From: Acholeplasmataceae bacterium
GTDB lineage: Bacteria > Bacillota_I > Bacilli_A > Izemoplasmatales > Hujiaoplasmataceae
Direction of reading: 5' to 3'
Length of the DNA stretch: 34,568 nucleotides
Assembly (NCBI GenBank): GCA_012515085.1
Contig: JAAYZB010000087.1
Span: forward strand, 1 to 34,568
Below, piece by piece: positions 6,366-14,412 of the stretch (positions within the stretch are counted from its first letter, which is position 1; the number at the start of each line of letters is the position of its first letter). The position numbers and the translations under genes are program-made. Below the pieces are notes generated by a model. That model worked only from the letters and a program-made list of their open reading frames with translations. It was not told the origin of the DNA and did no database searches.

Positions 6366-8126
6366 ATGAAATGGGACTTAACTTATCTTTTTCCGACACT
6401 TGATGCCTATGAAGCGGCTTATGCGCTGACTTTGGACTTAATCGAAAAATTCGCATCATACAAAGGCAAACTAGGCAATGAAACTGATTTTCGCGATTAT
6501 TATTTACTTCATAAAGAGATGCAAAAAACTGGATATCGAGTTTATCAATACGCATCATTGTTATCCGACTTAAATAAAAAAGATTCGCAGAATGCCGCAC
6601 GATTGCAAAAGGTTCAAATCGCTTTTGCGAAATTCCAACAACAAGTCGCTTTTGAAGAACCGGAGTTAATTGCTCTTGGGGAGAACAAAGTGTTGAGTTT
6701 TGTGAATCGTTATCCCGAGTTAGCAGAATTCAAGTTCAATTTTGAAAAATTGTTCCACCGACAAGAACACATCTTGGATGACCGATCCGAACAATTGCTT
6801 GCCAATTATACACAATTGTCTGCTTCGGGATCTGGCTTGTACAGTTCATTATCGGTTGCTGATATTGAAAATCAAGATGTGATGCTTGATAGTGGTGACA
6901 TTGTACAAATTTCAAACAGCAACTATCGTGCTTACATTCAAAAAAGTCGCAATCCGAAAGAACGCAAAGATATTTTTGAAGCGGTATTTTCTTATTATGA
7001 TATTCACAAACATACCTATGCTTCAATCTATAAAACTGTTTTGGATGCGGATCATGCGTTGATGAAAGCCCGTAAATATCCCACTTGTTTGGAAAGTTAT
7101 CTCTTTAACAACCAAATCCCAACGGATGTCTATTATTCGCTTACCAATGTAGCTCGTAAAAATACTCAAGCAATCAAAAAATATCTTGACCTTCGGAAGA
7201 AAGCGCTCCATTTGGAAGAATATCACACATATGATCGTTTCCTGGATTTGGCACAAAGCGACAAAGAGTACGAATTCTCCGAAGCGAAACAACTGTTTTT
7301 CGAATCGATAAAATCATTCCCAGCTGATTTCCAAGAAAAAGCTGCCGAGGTCTTAAAAGACGGCTTTGTCGACGTATATGAACAGCCGGGGAAACGGACG
7401 GGCGCCTATTCTTCTTCCATGCCCGATACACATCCGTTCATCCTTCTGAATTATTCCAAAACATTGGCCGACGTCTTCACAGTCGTTCACGAAGCCGGTC
7501 ACTCGATGCATTCCCTCTATGCGATGGAAAAACAACCGAGCGCTTTACAGGATTACACTATTTTTGTGGCTGAAGTGGCCTCCACATTCAACGAGCATAA
7601 CCTATTGGATTATTTTATTCAGTCGAGCAAAGCGACAAAATCAGAAAAAATCATGCTACTACAACGGGCAATCGATGATATCCTTGCGACTTTTTACCGA
7701 CAAACTCTATTTGCGATTTATGAGCTCGAAGCTCATAAATTGATTGAGAGCAATCAACCAATCACCGCGGATCAATTATCCAAAATCATGATTGACCTTT
7801 ATCAGGAATTTTATGGTTTGGACATCACCAAGGAAGAAGTCAAGCAATACGTTTGGGCTTATATTCCTCATCTGTTCTACTATCCTTTCTATGTGTATCA
7901 GTATGCGACTAGTTTTGCGGCTTCCTTGAAAATCTATGAAGACATCAAAAATCAAGTCCCAGGAGCATTTGACCGCTACATCGGGTTACTGCAATCCGGA
8001 GGAAGTGATTATCCCGTCAAGCAACTTCAAAAAGCCGGCGTGGATCTCACCAAAGAAGATGCTTTCCAGGCGGTTGTCAAGCGTTTAACGGATTTGGTCA
8101 ATCAATTAGCCATTGAACTCGAATAA
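6366..8126 (+). CDS. pepF: Oligoendopeptidase F (M3 family zinc peptidase)
   Basis: 586-residue cytoplasmic metallopeptidase that cuts oligopeptides. The zinc site HEAGH is at residues 375-379 (His375, Glu376, His379) and the third ligand Glu403 lies in FVAEVASTFNEH, the normal M3 spacing. The N-terminal helical domain of the PepF subfamily (SLLSDLNKKDSQ) and the late AYIPHLFYYPFYVYQYATSF region are present. The ATG is preceded by AGGAGG. Length is typical. It is transcribed alone; the trpS promoter begins inside its last codons, and no separate terminator is seen. Confidence 0.96.
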   Translation: MKWDLTYLFPTLDAYEAAYALTLDLIEKFASYKGKLGNETDFRDYYLLHKEMQKTGYRVYQYASLLSDLNKKDSQNAARLQKVQIAFAKFQQQVAFEEPELIALGENKVLSFVNRYPELAEFKFNFEKLFHRQEHILDDRSEQLLANYTQLSASGSGLYSSLSVADIENQDVMLDSGDIVQISNSNYRAYIQKSRNPKERKDIFEAVFSYYDIHKHTYASIYKTVLDADHALMKARKYPTCLESYLFNNQIPTDVYYSLTNVARKNTQAIKKYLDLRKKALHLEEYHTYDRFLDLAQSDKEYEFSEAKQLFFESIKSFPADFQEKAAEVLKDGFVDVYEQPGKRTGAYSSSMPDTHPFILLNYSKTLADVFTVVHEAGHSMHSLYAMEKQPSALQDYTIFVAEVASTFNEHNLLDYFIQSSKATKSEKIMLLQRAIDDILATFYRQTLFAIYELEAHKLIESNQPITADQLSKIMIDLYQEFYGLDITKEEVKQYVWAYIPHLFYYPFYVYQYATSFAASLKIYEDIKNQVPGAFDRYIGLLQSGGSDYPVKQLQKAGVDLTKEDAFQAVVKRLTDLVNQLAIELE

Positions 8127-8141
8127 ATTCCGTGATATAAT
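8113..8141 (+). promoter_or_regulatory. Promoter of the trpS T-box transcript
   Basis: TTGAAC (8113-8118), 17-base spacer, TATAAT (8136-8141) with a TG extension at 8133. The -35 lies inside the last codons of pepF. Confidence 0.85.
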
Positions 8142-8148
8142 AAATCAA

Positions 8149-8350
8149 ACGATGACATGGAATAGTACGTTTAGGTGTTGAAAAAAGCGACCTTGTGGCC
8201 GGTGAAAACAAGGCAACCACAAACCGAATGGACCATGGAGTGATGCTAATCCCATCCGTTTGCCGCGTTAAGGCGATGAGTGCCAACAAACATTTGTTGG
8301 AATAAAGGTGGTACCACGAGCAAATCGTCCTTTTCGAAGGACGATTTTTT
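8149..8350 (+). promoter_or_regulatory. T-box leader of trpS (Trp specifier)
   Basis: The Stem I apical motif GGCCGGTGAAAAC is present. The specifier loop GAATGGACC puts the tryptophan codon TGG at 8229-8231. The T-box AAAGGTGGTACCACG is at 8304-8318, and a strong terminator follows. Uncharged tRNA-Trp should turn trpS on. Specifier and gene agree. Confidence 0.95.
8322..8350 (+). terminator. Regulated T-box terminator of trpS leader
   Basis: Perfect arms AAATCGTCCTT and AAGGACGATTT (8322-8332, 8337-8347) with a TTCG tetraloop, ending in a T-run. The trpS ribosome site AGGAGG follows at about 8357. Confidence 0.92.
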
Positions 8351-8367
8351 ATATTTAGGAGGTCATT

Positions 8368-9360
8368 ATGAAACGCATCGTATCCGGCATCAAACCCAGT
8401 GGAACGCTAACTCTTGGCAATTATATCGGCGCGATCCGCCAATTCGTTCAACTCCAACAGACCCTATCGGACACGGAGTTCTTTTTGTTCGTCGCGGATA
8501 TGCACGCTATCACCGTCGAACAAGATCCCGCGCAACTCAAAAAGCACATTCGGGAAATCGCGGCGATGTATCTTGCCGCGGGTTTGGATCAAGACAAAAC
8601 CGTGCTATTTATTCAGTCAGAGATCCAAGAGCACGTCGAGCTCGGATATTTGTTACAATCCCTCACCTACATGGGCGAACTTGAACGGATGACTCAATAC
8701 AAAGACAAAGCCAAGAAACAAGAAACCGGAATCACATCCGCCCTTTTCACTTATCCGGTCCTGATGGCAGCGGATATCATTTTGTATGATGCCGATTATG
8801 TACCGGTCGGAGAAGACCAAAAACAGCATTTGGAAATCACCCGCGACATCGCAACCCGTTTTAACAATCGGTATGGATCATTCTTTAAAATCCCCGAGCC
8901 GATTATCCCTAAAATTGGAGCTCGAATCATGGATTTACAAAATCCCGAACAAAAGATGAGTAAGTCGTCCTCATCAGACAAAGGTTATATTGCCTTACTC
9001 GATGATCCGAAAGTCATTACAAAAAAAATCAAATCCGCGGTAACAGATTCCTACGGCAAGGTGCAATATGATCCCATCAATCAACCCGGGGTTGCCAATT
9101 TGCTACAAATATATGCCACGTTGACAAATCAAGAAATCGACACTATTGTCGATCAATATCAGACCTTGGGATATAAAAATTTCAAAGAAGACTTGGCTGT
9201 TGTGGTCGTTGATACTCTCGTTCCAATTCAAAAAAAATATCAAGAAATCCTAGCATCCAATCTTTTGGACCATATTTTGGATCAAGGGAGAACTCGAGCT
9301 CAAGAAATCGCCGTGAAAAAACTAACAAAGTGCAAACGTCTTATCGGTCTTGGACGATAA
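8368..9360 (+). CDS. trpS: Tryptophanyl-tRNA synthetase
   Basis: 330-residue class Ic synthetase charging tRNA-Trp. The HIGH-type signature is TLGN (residues 15-18, in SGTLTLGNYIGA) and the KMSKS loop is exact at residues 196-200. VPVGEDQKQHLEITRDIA is the conserved substrate-pocket region. AGGAGG lies seven bases before the ATG. Expression is under the T-box leader immediately upstream. It converges with ptsH; the hairpin after its stop has a T-run only on the other strand. Confidence 0.98.
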   Translation: MKRIVSGIKPSGTLTLGNYIGAIRQFVQLQQTLSDTEFFLFVADMHAITVEQDPAQLKKHIREIAAMYLAAGLDQDKTVLFIQSEIQEHVELGYLLQSLTYMGELERMTQYKDKAKKQETGITSALFTYPVLMAADIILYDADYVPVGEDQKQHLEITRDIATRFNNRYGSFFKIPEPIIPKIGARIMDLQNPEQKMSKSSSSDKGYIALLDDPKVITKKIKSAVTDSYGKVQYDPINQPGVANLLQIYATLTNQEIDTIVDQYQTLGYKNFKEDLAVVVVDTLVPIQKKYQEILASNLLDHILDQGRTRAQEIAVKKLTKCKRLIGLGR

Positions 9361-9385
9361 AAAAAATGACCATCGGTGATGGTCA
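9359..9385 (-). terminator. Terminator of the EIIB-like/ptsH unit
   Basis: Minus strand TGACCATC / GATGGTCA arms (complement 9378-9385 and 9367-9374), three-base loop, then eight T. The ptsH stop codon (9383-9385) is the first three bases of the stem, and the T-run overlaps the trpS stop. Confidence 0.88.
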
Positions 9386-9667
9386 ATGAGCGGAATAGAA
9401 CGTGGGAAGTTGATTGATTTCGGTCACTACAACGCGAATTGCAGCCATTGCCGATTGCTCGTCAATTCCTTCGATTTTTACAATAAAAGGGCTATTTTCT
9501 GGAACTCCTAGAGACAAAACCCCCATAATAGATTTCAAATTGACTGTTCGTTTGTTGAACTCTAGTTCAATGACGGAATCAAATTGAGCCGCTTTTCCGA
9601 CCAACATCGTCGCTGGACGAGCATGCAATCCATGAGGATAGGTAATGACAAACTCTTCTCGGATCAT
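9383..9667 (-). CDS. ptsH: Phosphocarrier protein HPr
   Basis: 94-residue cytoplasmic PTS carrier. His15 in GLHARPAT accepts phosphate from enzyme I and passes it to EII proteins. Ser46 in KSIMGVLSLGV is the HPr-kinase site used with CcpA in Bacillota, so this is HPr rather than the His-less Crh. AGGAG is well spaced before the ATG. The gene overlaps the end of the EIIB-like gene by four bases (ATGA), indicating coupled translation. No enzyme I gene is adjacent, unlike the usual ptsHI arrangement. Confidence 0.96.
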   Translation of the reverse strand: MIREEFVITYPHGLHARPATMLVGKAAQFDSVIELEFNKRTVNLKSIMGVLSLGVPENSPFIVKIEGIDEQSAMAAIRVVVTEINQLPTFYSAH

Positions 9668-10083
9668 GATTGGGGCTCCTGAACATTTTTTTTGAGATAG
9701 TTGGCAAGTTCATGTGCTTCATTTGGCCACATTATTTTTATAGTATCGCCGGAAATAAAGACCCCGGTCGCTCCCAACTCTTTTAATTTTTGATAATCGC
9801 AACGGGATTGATCGGACACCCAGAGCGTAATTCGCGATCCCTGTTGGGCGACGTTGATGATATTTGCTTTTCCACCCAAAAGCGATAACACCTCGGAATA
9901 GTCCTTGCCTGCTTTGCTTCTGGATGGCAAATTTCGGATTAATGCGAGAATCATCGTTACAAAAACACTCCCCAGAATCAAAATCAAAATTGGAATCAAC
10001 CACCAAGTACTGCTGCTTAAGACTATTCGTGGCCATCGAGCTGATATGGACATTACCATCATACTCAATAAGTAATTGTTCAT
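9664..10083 (-). CDS. Membrane-anchored PTS EIIB-like protein lacking the usual active-site Cys
   Basis: 139 residues from the ATG at 10081-10083, chosen because GGGGTGG lies just upstream; an in-frame ATG at 10104 has no ribosome site. One membrane helix (about residues 27-49) is followed by a basic linker and a soluble domain (about 62-134) resembling glucose-family EIIB: LLGGKANIINV, RITLWVSD, LKELGATGVF. Normal EIIB proteins carry the phosphorylated Cys in an NVDxCxTRLR motif; here the matching segment is NVAQQGSRIT, with Gln81 at the Cys position. It therefore probably cannot carry phosphate and may sense or scaffold HPr. The four-base overlap with ptsH ties it to the PTS. Assignment is by motif reading only. 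Confidence 0.65.
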   Translation of the reverse strand: MNNYLLSMMVMSISARWPRIVLSSSTWWLIPILILILGSVFVTMILALIRNLPSRSKAGKDYSEVLSLLGGKANIINVAQQGSRITLWVSDQSRCDYQKLKELGATGVFISGDTIKIMWPNEAHELANYLKKNVQEPQS

Positions 10084-10104
10084 TATAACCACCCCATATC
10101 CCAT

Positions 10105-10133
10105 ATTTTATCATAAGTATGGATAAATCAAAC
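10105..10133 (-). promoter_or_regulatory. Probable promoter of the EIIB-like/ptsH unit
   Basis: Minus strand TAAAAT (complement 10105-10110) with GTTTGA 17 bases upstream (or TTGATT at 15). It lies 21 bases before the chosen start and diverges from ppa. Confidence 0.5.
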
Positions 10134-10166
10134 GCGTTTTTTTGGCTTTCCACCATGCAAAACGCT

Positions 10167-10172
10167 GATAAT
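10167..10172 (+). promoter_or_regulatory. Possible -10 box for ppa
   Basis: GATAAT, 25 bases before the ppa start. TTGGCT at 10142-10147 could be a -35 but at a long 19-base spacing. Weak call. Confidence 0.3.
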
Positions 10173-10197
10173 AGTTTAGAAAAGGAAGGAAAGGACC

Positions 10198-10692
10198 ATG
10201 TCGTATGTGATTGAGGCCATCATCGAAATACCGATGGGGACACAAAACAAATATGAAGTGGATAAAAAGAATAACCGAATCAAATTAAATCGCGTCTTGT
10301 ATTCCAAAATGACTTATCCCGCTGAGTATGGTTTTATCGAAAACACGTTGGCAGACGACGGTGATCCGTTGGATATCCTAGTGCTCGCAACCACCCAAAC
10401 TTTCCCGGGTTGTGTTGTGGATGCCCGGGTTGTCGGTTATTTGGATATGATTGACTCCGGAGAACCCGATGAGAAAATCATTGCGGTCGTTGATGCGGAC
10501 CCGCGTTTTGAAGATATCCACGACATTCACGACATCAAAGAATTACAATTGAAAGAAATCTAACTTTTCTTTCGCAACTATAAAGAATTGCAGCCCGCTC
10601 ATCATGTCGACGTATTCGACTACTACCCGAGAGAAGCGGCTATGAAATTGATTGATCAATGTCATAAGGCCTACATCGCCGCCTCTGAATAA
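10198..10692 (+). pseudogene. ppa: Family I inorganic pyrophosphatase interrupted by one in-frame TAA
   Basis: Soluble pyrophosphatase hydrolysing PPi made by biosynthesis. The first 121 residues have the family core: EIPMGTQNKYEVDK, TYPAEYGFI, the metal-binding DGDPLD (residues 54-59), and MIDSGEPDEKIIAV with Asp86, Asp91 and Lys93. A TAA at 10561-10563 then stops translation. The same frame continues without any indel and encodes the expected C-terminus (LFFRNYKELQ, ending KAYIAASE) to a TAA at 10690-10692, 165 codons in all counting both stops. The conserved Tyr-Lys pair (NYK, residues 128-129) that binds phosphate lies after the stop. This may be a recent nonsense mutation, a sequencing or assembly error, or readthrough. 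AAGGAAAGGA precedes the ATG. The uninterrupted 5' ORF is 10198-10563. Confidence 0.85.
10561..10563 (+). other. Premature in-frame TAA in ppa
   Basis: Context ATC TAA CTT. In the family the position falls in a pattern like LKEIxxFF, where Glu, Ala or similar is usual. A single substitution from GAA, CAA or AAA would create it. Confidence 0.85.
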
Positions 10693-10741
10693 ACAAATCG
10701 CTGGCACACAGAAATAAAATAATGATCTGAGGAGAAATTTT

Positions 10742-11950
10742 GTGGTCTTATTGTTGATCATCATCTATATTGCTTTCATATCGCTCGGTCTTCCTGACTC
10801 GCTTTTTGGGGTTTCATGGCCATTGATGCATGTGGAGTTCGGACTTGATAACGCCCTTGCAGGCGTGGTGACGATCATCGTTATCGTGGGAACCATCGTC
10901 ATGAGTCTTTTGACAGGAAAGCTAATACGAAAGATCGGAACAGGGAAACTGACCGCTTTGTCGGTGTTGCTGACCGCTTTGTCCTTAATTGGTATTTCTT
11001 TTTCGCCCACCATTTGGTTCATATTACCCTGTTCAATTCTCCTAGGAATCGGGGCGGGAGCTGTCGATTCTGCTCTCAACCATTTTGTCGCAACCCATTA
11101 TCGCCCACAACATATGAATTGGCTTCATTGCTTCTGGGGAGTGGGCGTCACCGTCAGTCCTCTCATCATGTCTGCCTTTTTGGTCGATAATGGTAATTGG
11201 CGAGACGGATATTTGACGATTGGGTTGATTCAAATTTTTCTAACGCTCATCTTATTGATTTCTTTACCTTTATGGAAACAAAAAAAACCGCAATCGCCAT
11301 GGGTGAATGGCTCCCAACCCGAGCAGTCCATTGAAGAAAAAAAGGTATTGAGCAGATCGCCATTCCGACCTTTGAAAATTCGAGGTGTCACTTTTGCCAT
11401 TCTCATCCTAGGCCTTTATTGTGCTTGGGAAAATATTCTCGGTACATGGGGTGCTACCTTTTTGATTCGCACCCGCTCTGTGGATCCCGCAATGGCTGCT
11501 CGTTGGATCTCGTTCTATTACGGCGGGATCATGGGTGGAAGATTTATCGCTGGATTTCTCTCTTATAAGGTAAATGATAAAACACTGATCCGCGCCGGAA
11601 TCGGTTTGGCATCGTTTGGAGCATTGATCTTGCTACTCCCTCTTGGAAAAGTGACGACCTTTATTGCTTTATTATTGATAGGATTGGGTTTTGCGCCGAT
11701 TTTCCCGAGTTCGATTCATGCCACTGCAGATCGTTTTGGCAAAGAAGCCGCACCCGATATCGTCGGATATCAAATGGCAGGCGCTTATTCTGGGATCCTG
11801 ATCTTGCAGCCAATTATCGGTTGGGTTTCCTCGAAAACAACCTTTGCCATCTTGCCTTATTTCTTCATCGGCTTTGCCCTGATATTATTCATTCTGACGG
11901 AGCGCTTGAATCAGACGATATCACAACCGCTCGCTTCCATCGGTCAGTAA
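10742..11950 (+). CDS. MFS transporter (FucP-like sugar permease family)
   Basis: 402-residue inner-membrane protein with about 12 hydrophobic segments and a central charged loop (about residues 180-215). Family-like marks are GLPDSLFGVSWPLM near the start, LTGKLIRKIGTGKL between helices 2 and 3, GAGAVDSALNHFVATHY, HCFWGVGVTVSP and GFAPIFPSSIHAT. These resemble the fucose-permease branch of MFS, but the substrate cannot be read from sequence. Start is GTG with GAGGAGA upstream. It lies 49 bases after the full-length ppa frame and may share its transcript. It ends at a strong bidirectional terminator. Confidence 0.88.
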   Translation: MVLLLIIIYIAFISLGLPDSLFGVSWPLMHVEFGLDNALAGVVTIIVIVGTIVMSLLTGKLIRKIGTGKLTALSVLLTALSLIGISFSPTIWFILPCSILLGIGAGAVDSALNHFVATHYRPQHMNWLHCFWGVGVTVSPLIMSAFLVDNGNWRDGYLTIGLIQIFLTLILLISLPLWKQKKPQSPWVNGSQPEQSIEEKKVLSRSPFRPLKIRGVTFAILILGLYCAWENILGTWGATFLIRTRSVDPAMAARWISFYYGGIMGGRFIAGFLSYKVNDKTLIRAGIGLASFGALILLLPLGKVTTFIALLLIGLGFAPIFPSSIHATADRFGKEAAPDIVGYQMAGAYSGILILQPIIGWVSSKTTFAILPYFFIGFALILFILTERLNQTISQPLASIGQ

Positions 11951-11963
11951 AGCATTCAATCGC

Positions 11964-12000
11964 AAAAAAACCGCGGAAAGGCTTCCCGCGGTTATTTTTT
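11964..12000. terminator. Bidirectional terminator between MFS and amidohydrolase genes
   Basis: Arms AACCGCGG (11969-11976) and CCGCGGTT (11986-11993). T-run TTATTTTTT follows on the plus strand and seven T on the minus strand, so it serves both converging genes. Confidence 0.92.
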
Positions 12001-12008
12001 AGTTATTT

Positions 12009-13184
12009 TTAAGCTTTTTCGTAGGCGATTTCTCCATTGATCATGACGAGATCGGTCTTGGTGAGATAATGCAGTGGATGGTTATCCCAAATCACTAAAT
12101 CCGCATCTTTTCCTTTTTCAATGCTTCCCAATCGCTCTTCAATGCCATTGATCCTGGCCGCATAGAGCGTGACTGCCCGGAGTCCTTCCAATTCAGGAAG
12201 CCCTTCTCGAACAAAGATAGCGACCTGAGTCAGCGCATTGGCAAGATTGATGACGGGATGGTCCGTCATAATCGCAAACGGGACTTGATTTTCGGACAAA
12301 ATTTTGGCCGCTTTGAAACTTTTATTGCGAAGTTCATATTTTGATTTGGAACCCAATGTGGGTCCGATGATCACCCGTTGATTCTTTTCCTTTAAATAAT
12401 CCACAATCAAGTGCCCTTCGGTCGCATGTTCGATTGTGCCATCCAAGTTGAATTCTTCAATGATGCGAATAGCGGTGACGATGTCATCTTGTTGATGGGC
12501 GTGGATTTTGACGCTCATTCCTTGAAATACTCTTGCCAATGATTCCCACTTCATGTTGAAGTCGGGCTTGTTTGCCTCTTTTCCAGCGGCAACGTCTTCT
12601 TGATATTTGGTTTTCTTTGCCAGATATTCTTTGGCTTTTGTCAATGCTTCACGAATCAATGCCGCAGAAGCCATTCGCGTTGTCGGCGTTTGGCCTTTGC
12701 TATTATATACCCGCTTCGGATTTTCTCCGAGCGCCATCTTCATGGATGATTCCTTGACGATAACCATGGACTCCACGGTGTCTCCAATAGTTTTCAAGAC
12801 ACAAAACGTCCCGCCGATGACATTGCCGCTACCGGGTCCTGTACAAACCGTTGTCACCCCGGCTTCCAACGCATCTTTAAACGCCACGTCTTGGGGTTTG
12901 ATGCCATCGATTGCTCTTAATTCGGGGAATACGGGATTGGTAAGTTCGTTTACATCCAACCCTTCAAAACCAATGGCTTCCTCATAGATGCCGATATGGC
13001 AATGAGGGTCGATGATCCCCGGTGTCACATAACGATTTTTGGCATCAATGATTCGGGCATTAGGGTAATCGGCTTCATCATAATGGCCGACACCTTGAAT
13101 TTTTGATCCTTCAATCATAATGTCGCAGATTTCATAGTTGATGTCTTTCATGCTGATCAGATTTGCGTTTTTAATCAGTAACAT
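12009..13184 (-). CDS. Amidohydrolase (imidazolonepropionase-like)
   Basis: 391-residue member of the metal-dependent amidohydrolase superfamily. The barrel ligands are visible: HCH at residues 61-63 after TPGIIDP, HAH at 228-230, His253 and His258 in IEHATEGH, and Asp308-His309 in MTDHPV. The C-terminal GSIEKGKDADLVIWDNHPL is typical of the family. It is often annotated as imidazolonepropionase-like, but no hut genes are near, so the substrate is open. AAGGAGG precedes the ATG. It overlaps the end of the M20 peptidase gene by 10 bases, suggesting the two hydrolases act on related amide substrates. Confidence 0.88.
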   Translation of the reverse strand: MLLIKNANLISMKDINYEICDIMIEGSKIQGVGHYDEADYPNARIIDAKNRYVTPGIIDPHCHIGIYEEAIGFEGLDVNELTNPVFPELRAIDGIKPQDVAFKDALEAGVTTVCTGPGSGNVIGGTFCVLKTIGDTVESMVIVKESSMKMALGENPKRVYNSKGQTPTTRMASAALIREALTKAKEYLAKKTKYQEDVAAGKEANKPDFNMKWESLARVFQGMSVKIHAHQQDDIVTAIRIIEEFNLDGTIEHATEGHLIVDYLKEKNQRVIIGPTLGSKSKYELRNKSFKAAKILSENQVPFAIMTDHPVINLANALTQVAIFVREGLPELEGLRAVTLYAARINGIEERLGSIEKGKDADLVIWDNHPLHYLTKTDLVMINGEIAYEKA

Positions 13185-14362
13185 AGTTTTCCTCCTTGAG
13201 AAGTATCGATAACAAGATTGGTTAATACTTGGACCCCGTCAATTAAGGCGCTTTCGTCAATATTGAACAAGGGGTGATGCAAGGAATAACGAGTATGTTC
13301 ATCCTTGGCCGTTCCGAGCCAGGCAATGCATCCTTGTTTTAAGTCGATATATCGGAAAAAATCTTCTCCGCCCATGGATGGTCTCGATAATTCCAAAAAA
13401 TGATTCTTCCCCATGGTAGTGGTCACTACTCTTTCCAGTTGACAAACTAAATCTTTCGTATTGTGAACGGATCGATATTCGTCGATAAAATCAAGATGAT
13501 AGTGTCCTCCATGACCAGAGGTCACGCCATCCAAAATCAAAGTCATCTCTCTTTCCACCAAATTTCTCGCTTCGGTAGAGAACGTTCGAACCGTTCCTTC
13601 CAAATATGCAGAATCCGGAATGATGTTATGCGTGGATCCAGCGATAAATTTCGCAACACTGACCACGGCACTCTCCCAGACCGGTAATTTCCGGGATATA
13701 ATCGTTTGAAATCCCAAAATCGCTTCGGATGCCATGATCATTGGGTCAATACACAAATGCGGATAAGCGGCGTGCCCGCCTCTCCCATTGATCGTGATTT
13801 TAAAAGTATTGACCGCCGCAAAGGCAACGCCCGATTTGATCGCCACCACGCCTGAAGGAAACTCTGGGGATACGTGCAAAGCATAGAATTGATCGACATC
13901 AGCCAGTAATCCGGATTTGATGATTCCATCCGCTCCTCCGGGATGGGGCCCTTCCTCCGCTTCTTGAAAGATGAATTTCACAGTTCCGTTCCAAAGCGAT
14001 TTGTTTGTCGCAAGAAATTGAGCTGTTGTGATTAACATTGCGGTATGTGCATCATGCCCACAGGCATGCATCGCCCCATGATTCTCCGATTGATAATCGA
14101 TGGTGGGATTATTTTCAATCAAAGGAAGCGCATCCATATCCGCTCGTAATCCAACGATTGGACCGGCTCCGTTTTCTAACACTGCCACTAACGAGTTTCT
14201 ACCCACATGAGGATGTATCACCAAGGAAAGTTTCGCACATTTCGCCTGAATGAAATCGTGTGTATTTGCTACCTCGAATCCTACTTCCGGATGCCGATGT
14301 AACCATCTTCTAATTTGAATCAAATCGTTTTTCAATGACTCAAGATCGCTTCTTGAAACCAC
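13175..14362 (-). CDS. M20 family amidohydrolase/peptidase (N-acyl amino acid amidohydrolase-like)
   Basis: 395-residue zinc hydrolase of the HipO/AmaA/YxeP group that removes acyl groups from amino acids or cuts small amide bonds. Motifs: GLRADMDALP, HACGHDAH (residues 99-106), EEGPHPGGADG with the catalytic Glu at 136-137, and late GGEDFFRYI. The dimerisation domain (TINGRGGHAAYPH) is intact. Start is GTG at 14360-14362 with GAGGTGA upstream. It follows the DUF368 gene by 50 bases and overlaps the next amidohydrolase by 10, consistent with one transcript. Substrate is unknown. Confidence 0.9.
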   Translation of the reverse strand: MVSRSDLESLKNDLIQIRRWLHRHPEVGFEVANTHDFIQAKCAKLSLVIHPHVGRNSLVAVLENGAGPIVGLRADMDALPLIENNPTIDYQSENHGAMHACGHDAHTAMLITTAQFLATNKSLWNGTVKFIFQEAEEGPHPGGADGIIKSGLLADVDQFYALHVSPEFPSGVVAIKSGVAFAAVNTFKITINGRGGHAAYPHLCIDPMIMASEAILGFQTIISRKLPVWESAVVSVAKFIAGSTHNIIPDSAYLEGTVRTFSTEARNLVEREMTLILDGVTSGHGGHYHLDFIDEYRSVHNTKDLVCQLERVVTTTMGKNHFLELSRPSMGGEDFFRYIDLKQGCIAWLGTAKDEHTRYSLHHPLFNIDESALIDGVQVLTNLVIDTSQGGKLCY

Positions 14363-14412
14363 TCTATCACCTCAATCAATATTACACAAAATTCACAATA
14401 ATCATTTGTTCA

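Noticed and set aside
9719..10156. 145-codon minus-strand frame overlapping the EIIB-like gene
   Set aside because: It is a shifted frame of the EIIB-like gene; the other frame has the membrane helix, EIIB motifs, a good ribosome site and coupling to ptsH.
10198..10563. Treating the short ppa frame as a complete gene
   Set aside because: 121 residues is well short of the 160-180 usual for the family, and the missing C-terminus is found in frame after the stop.
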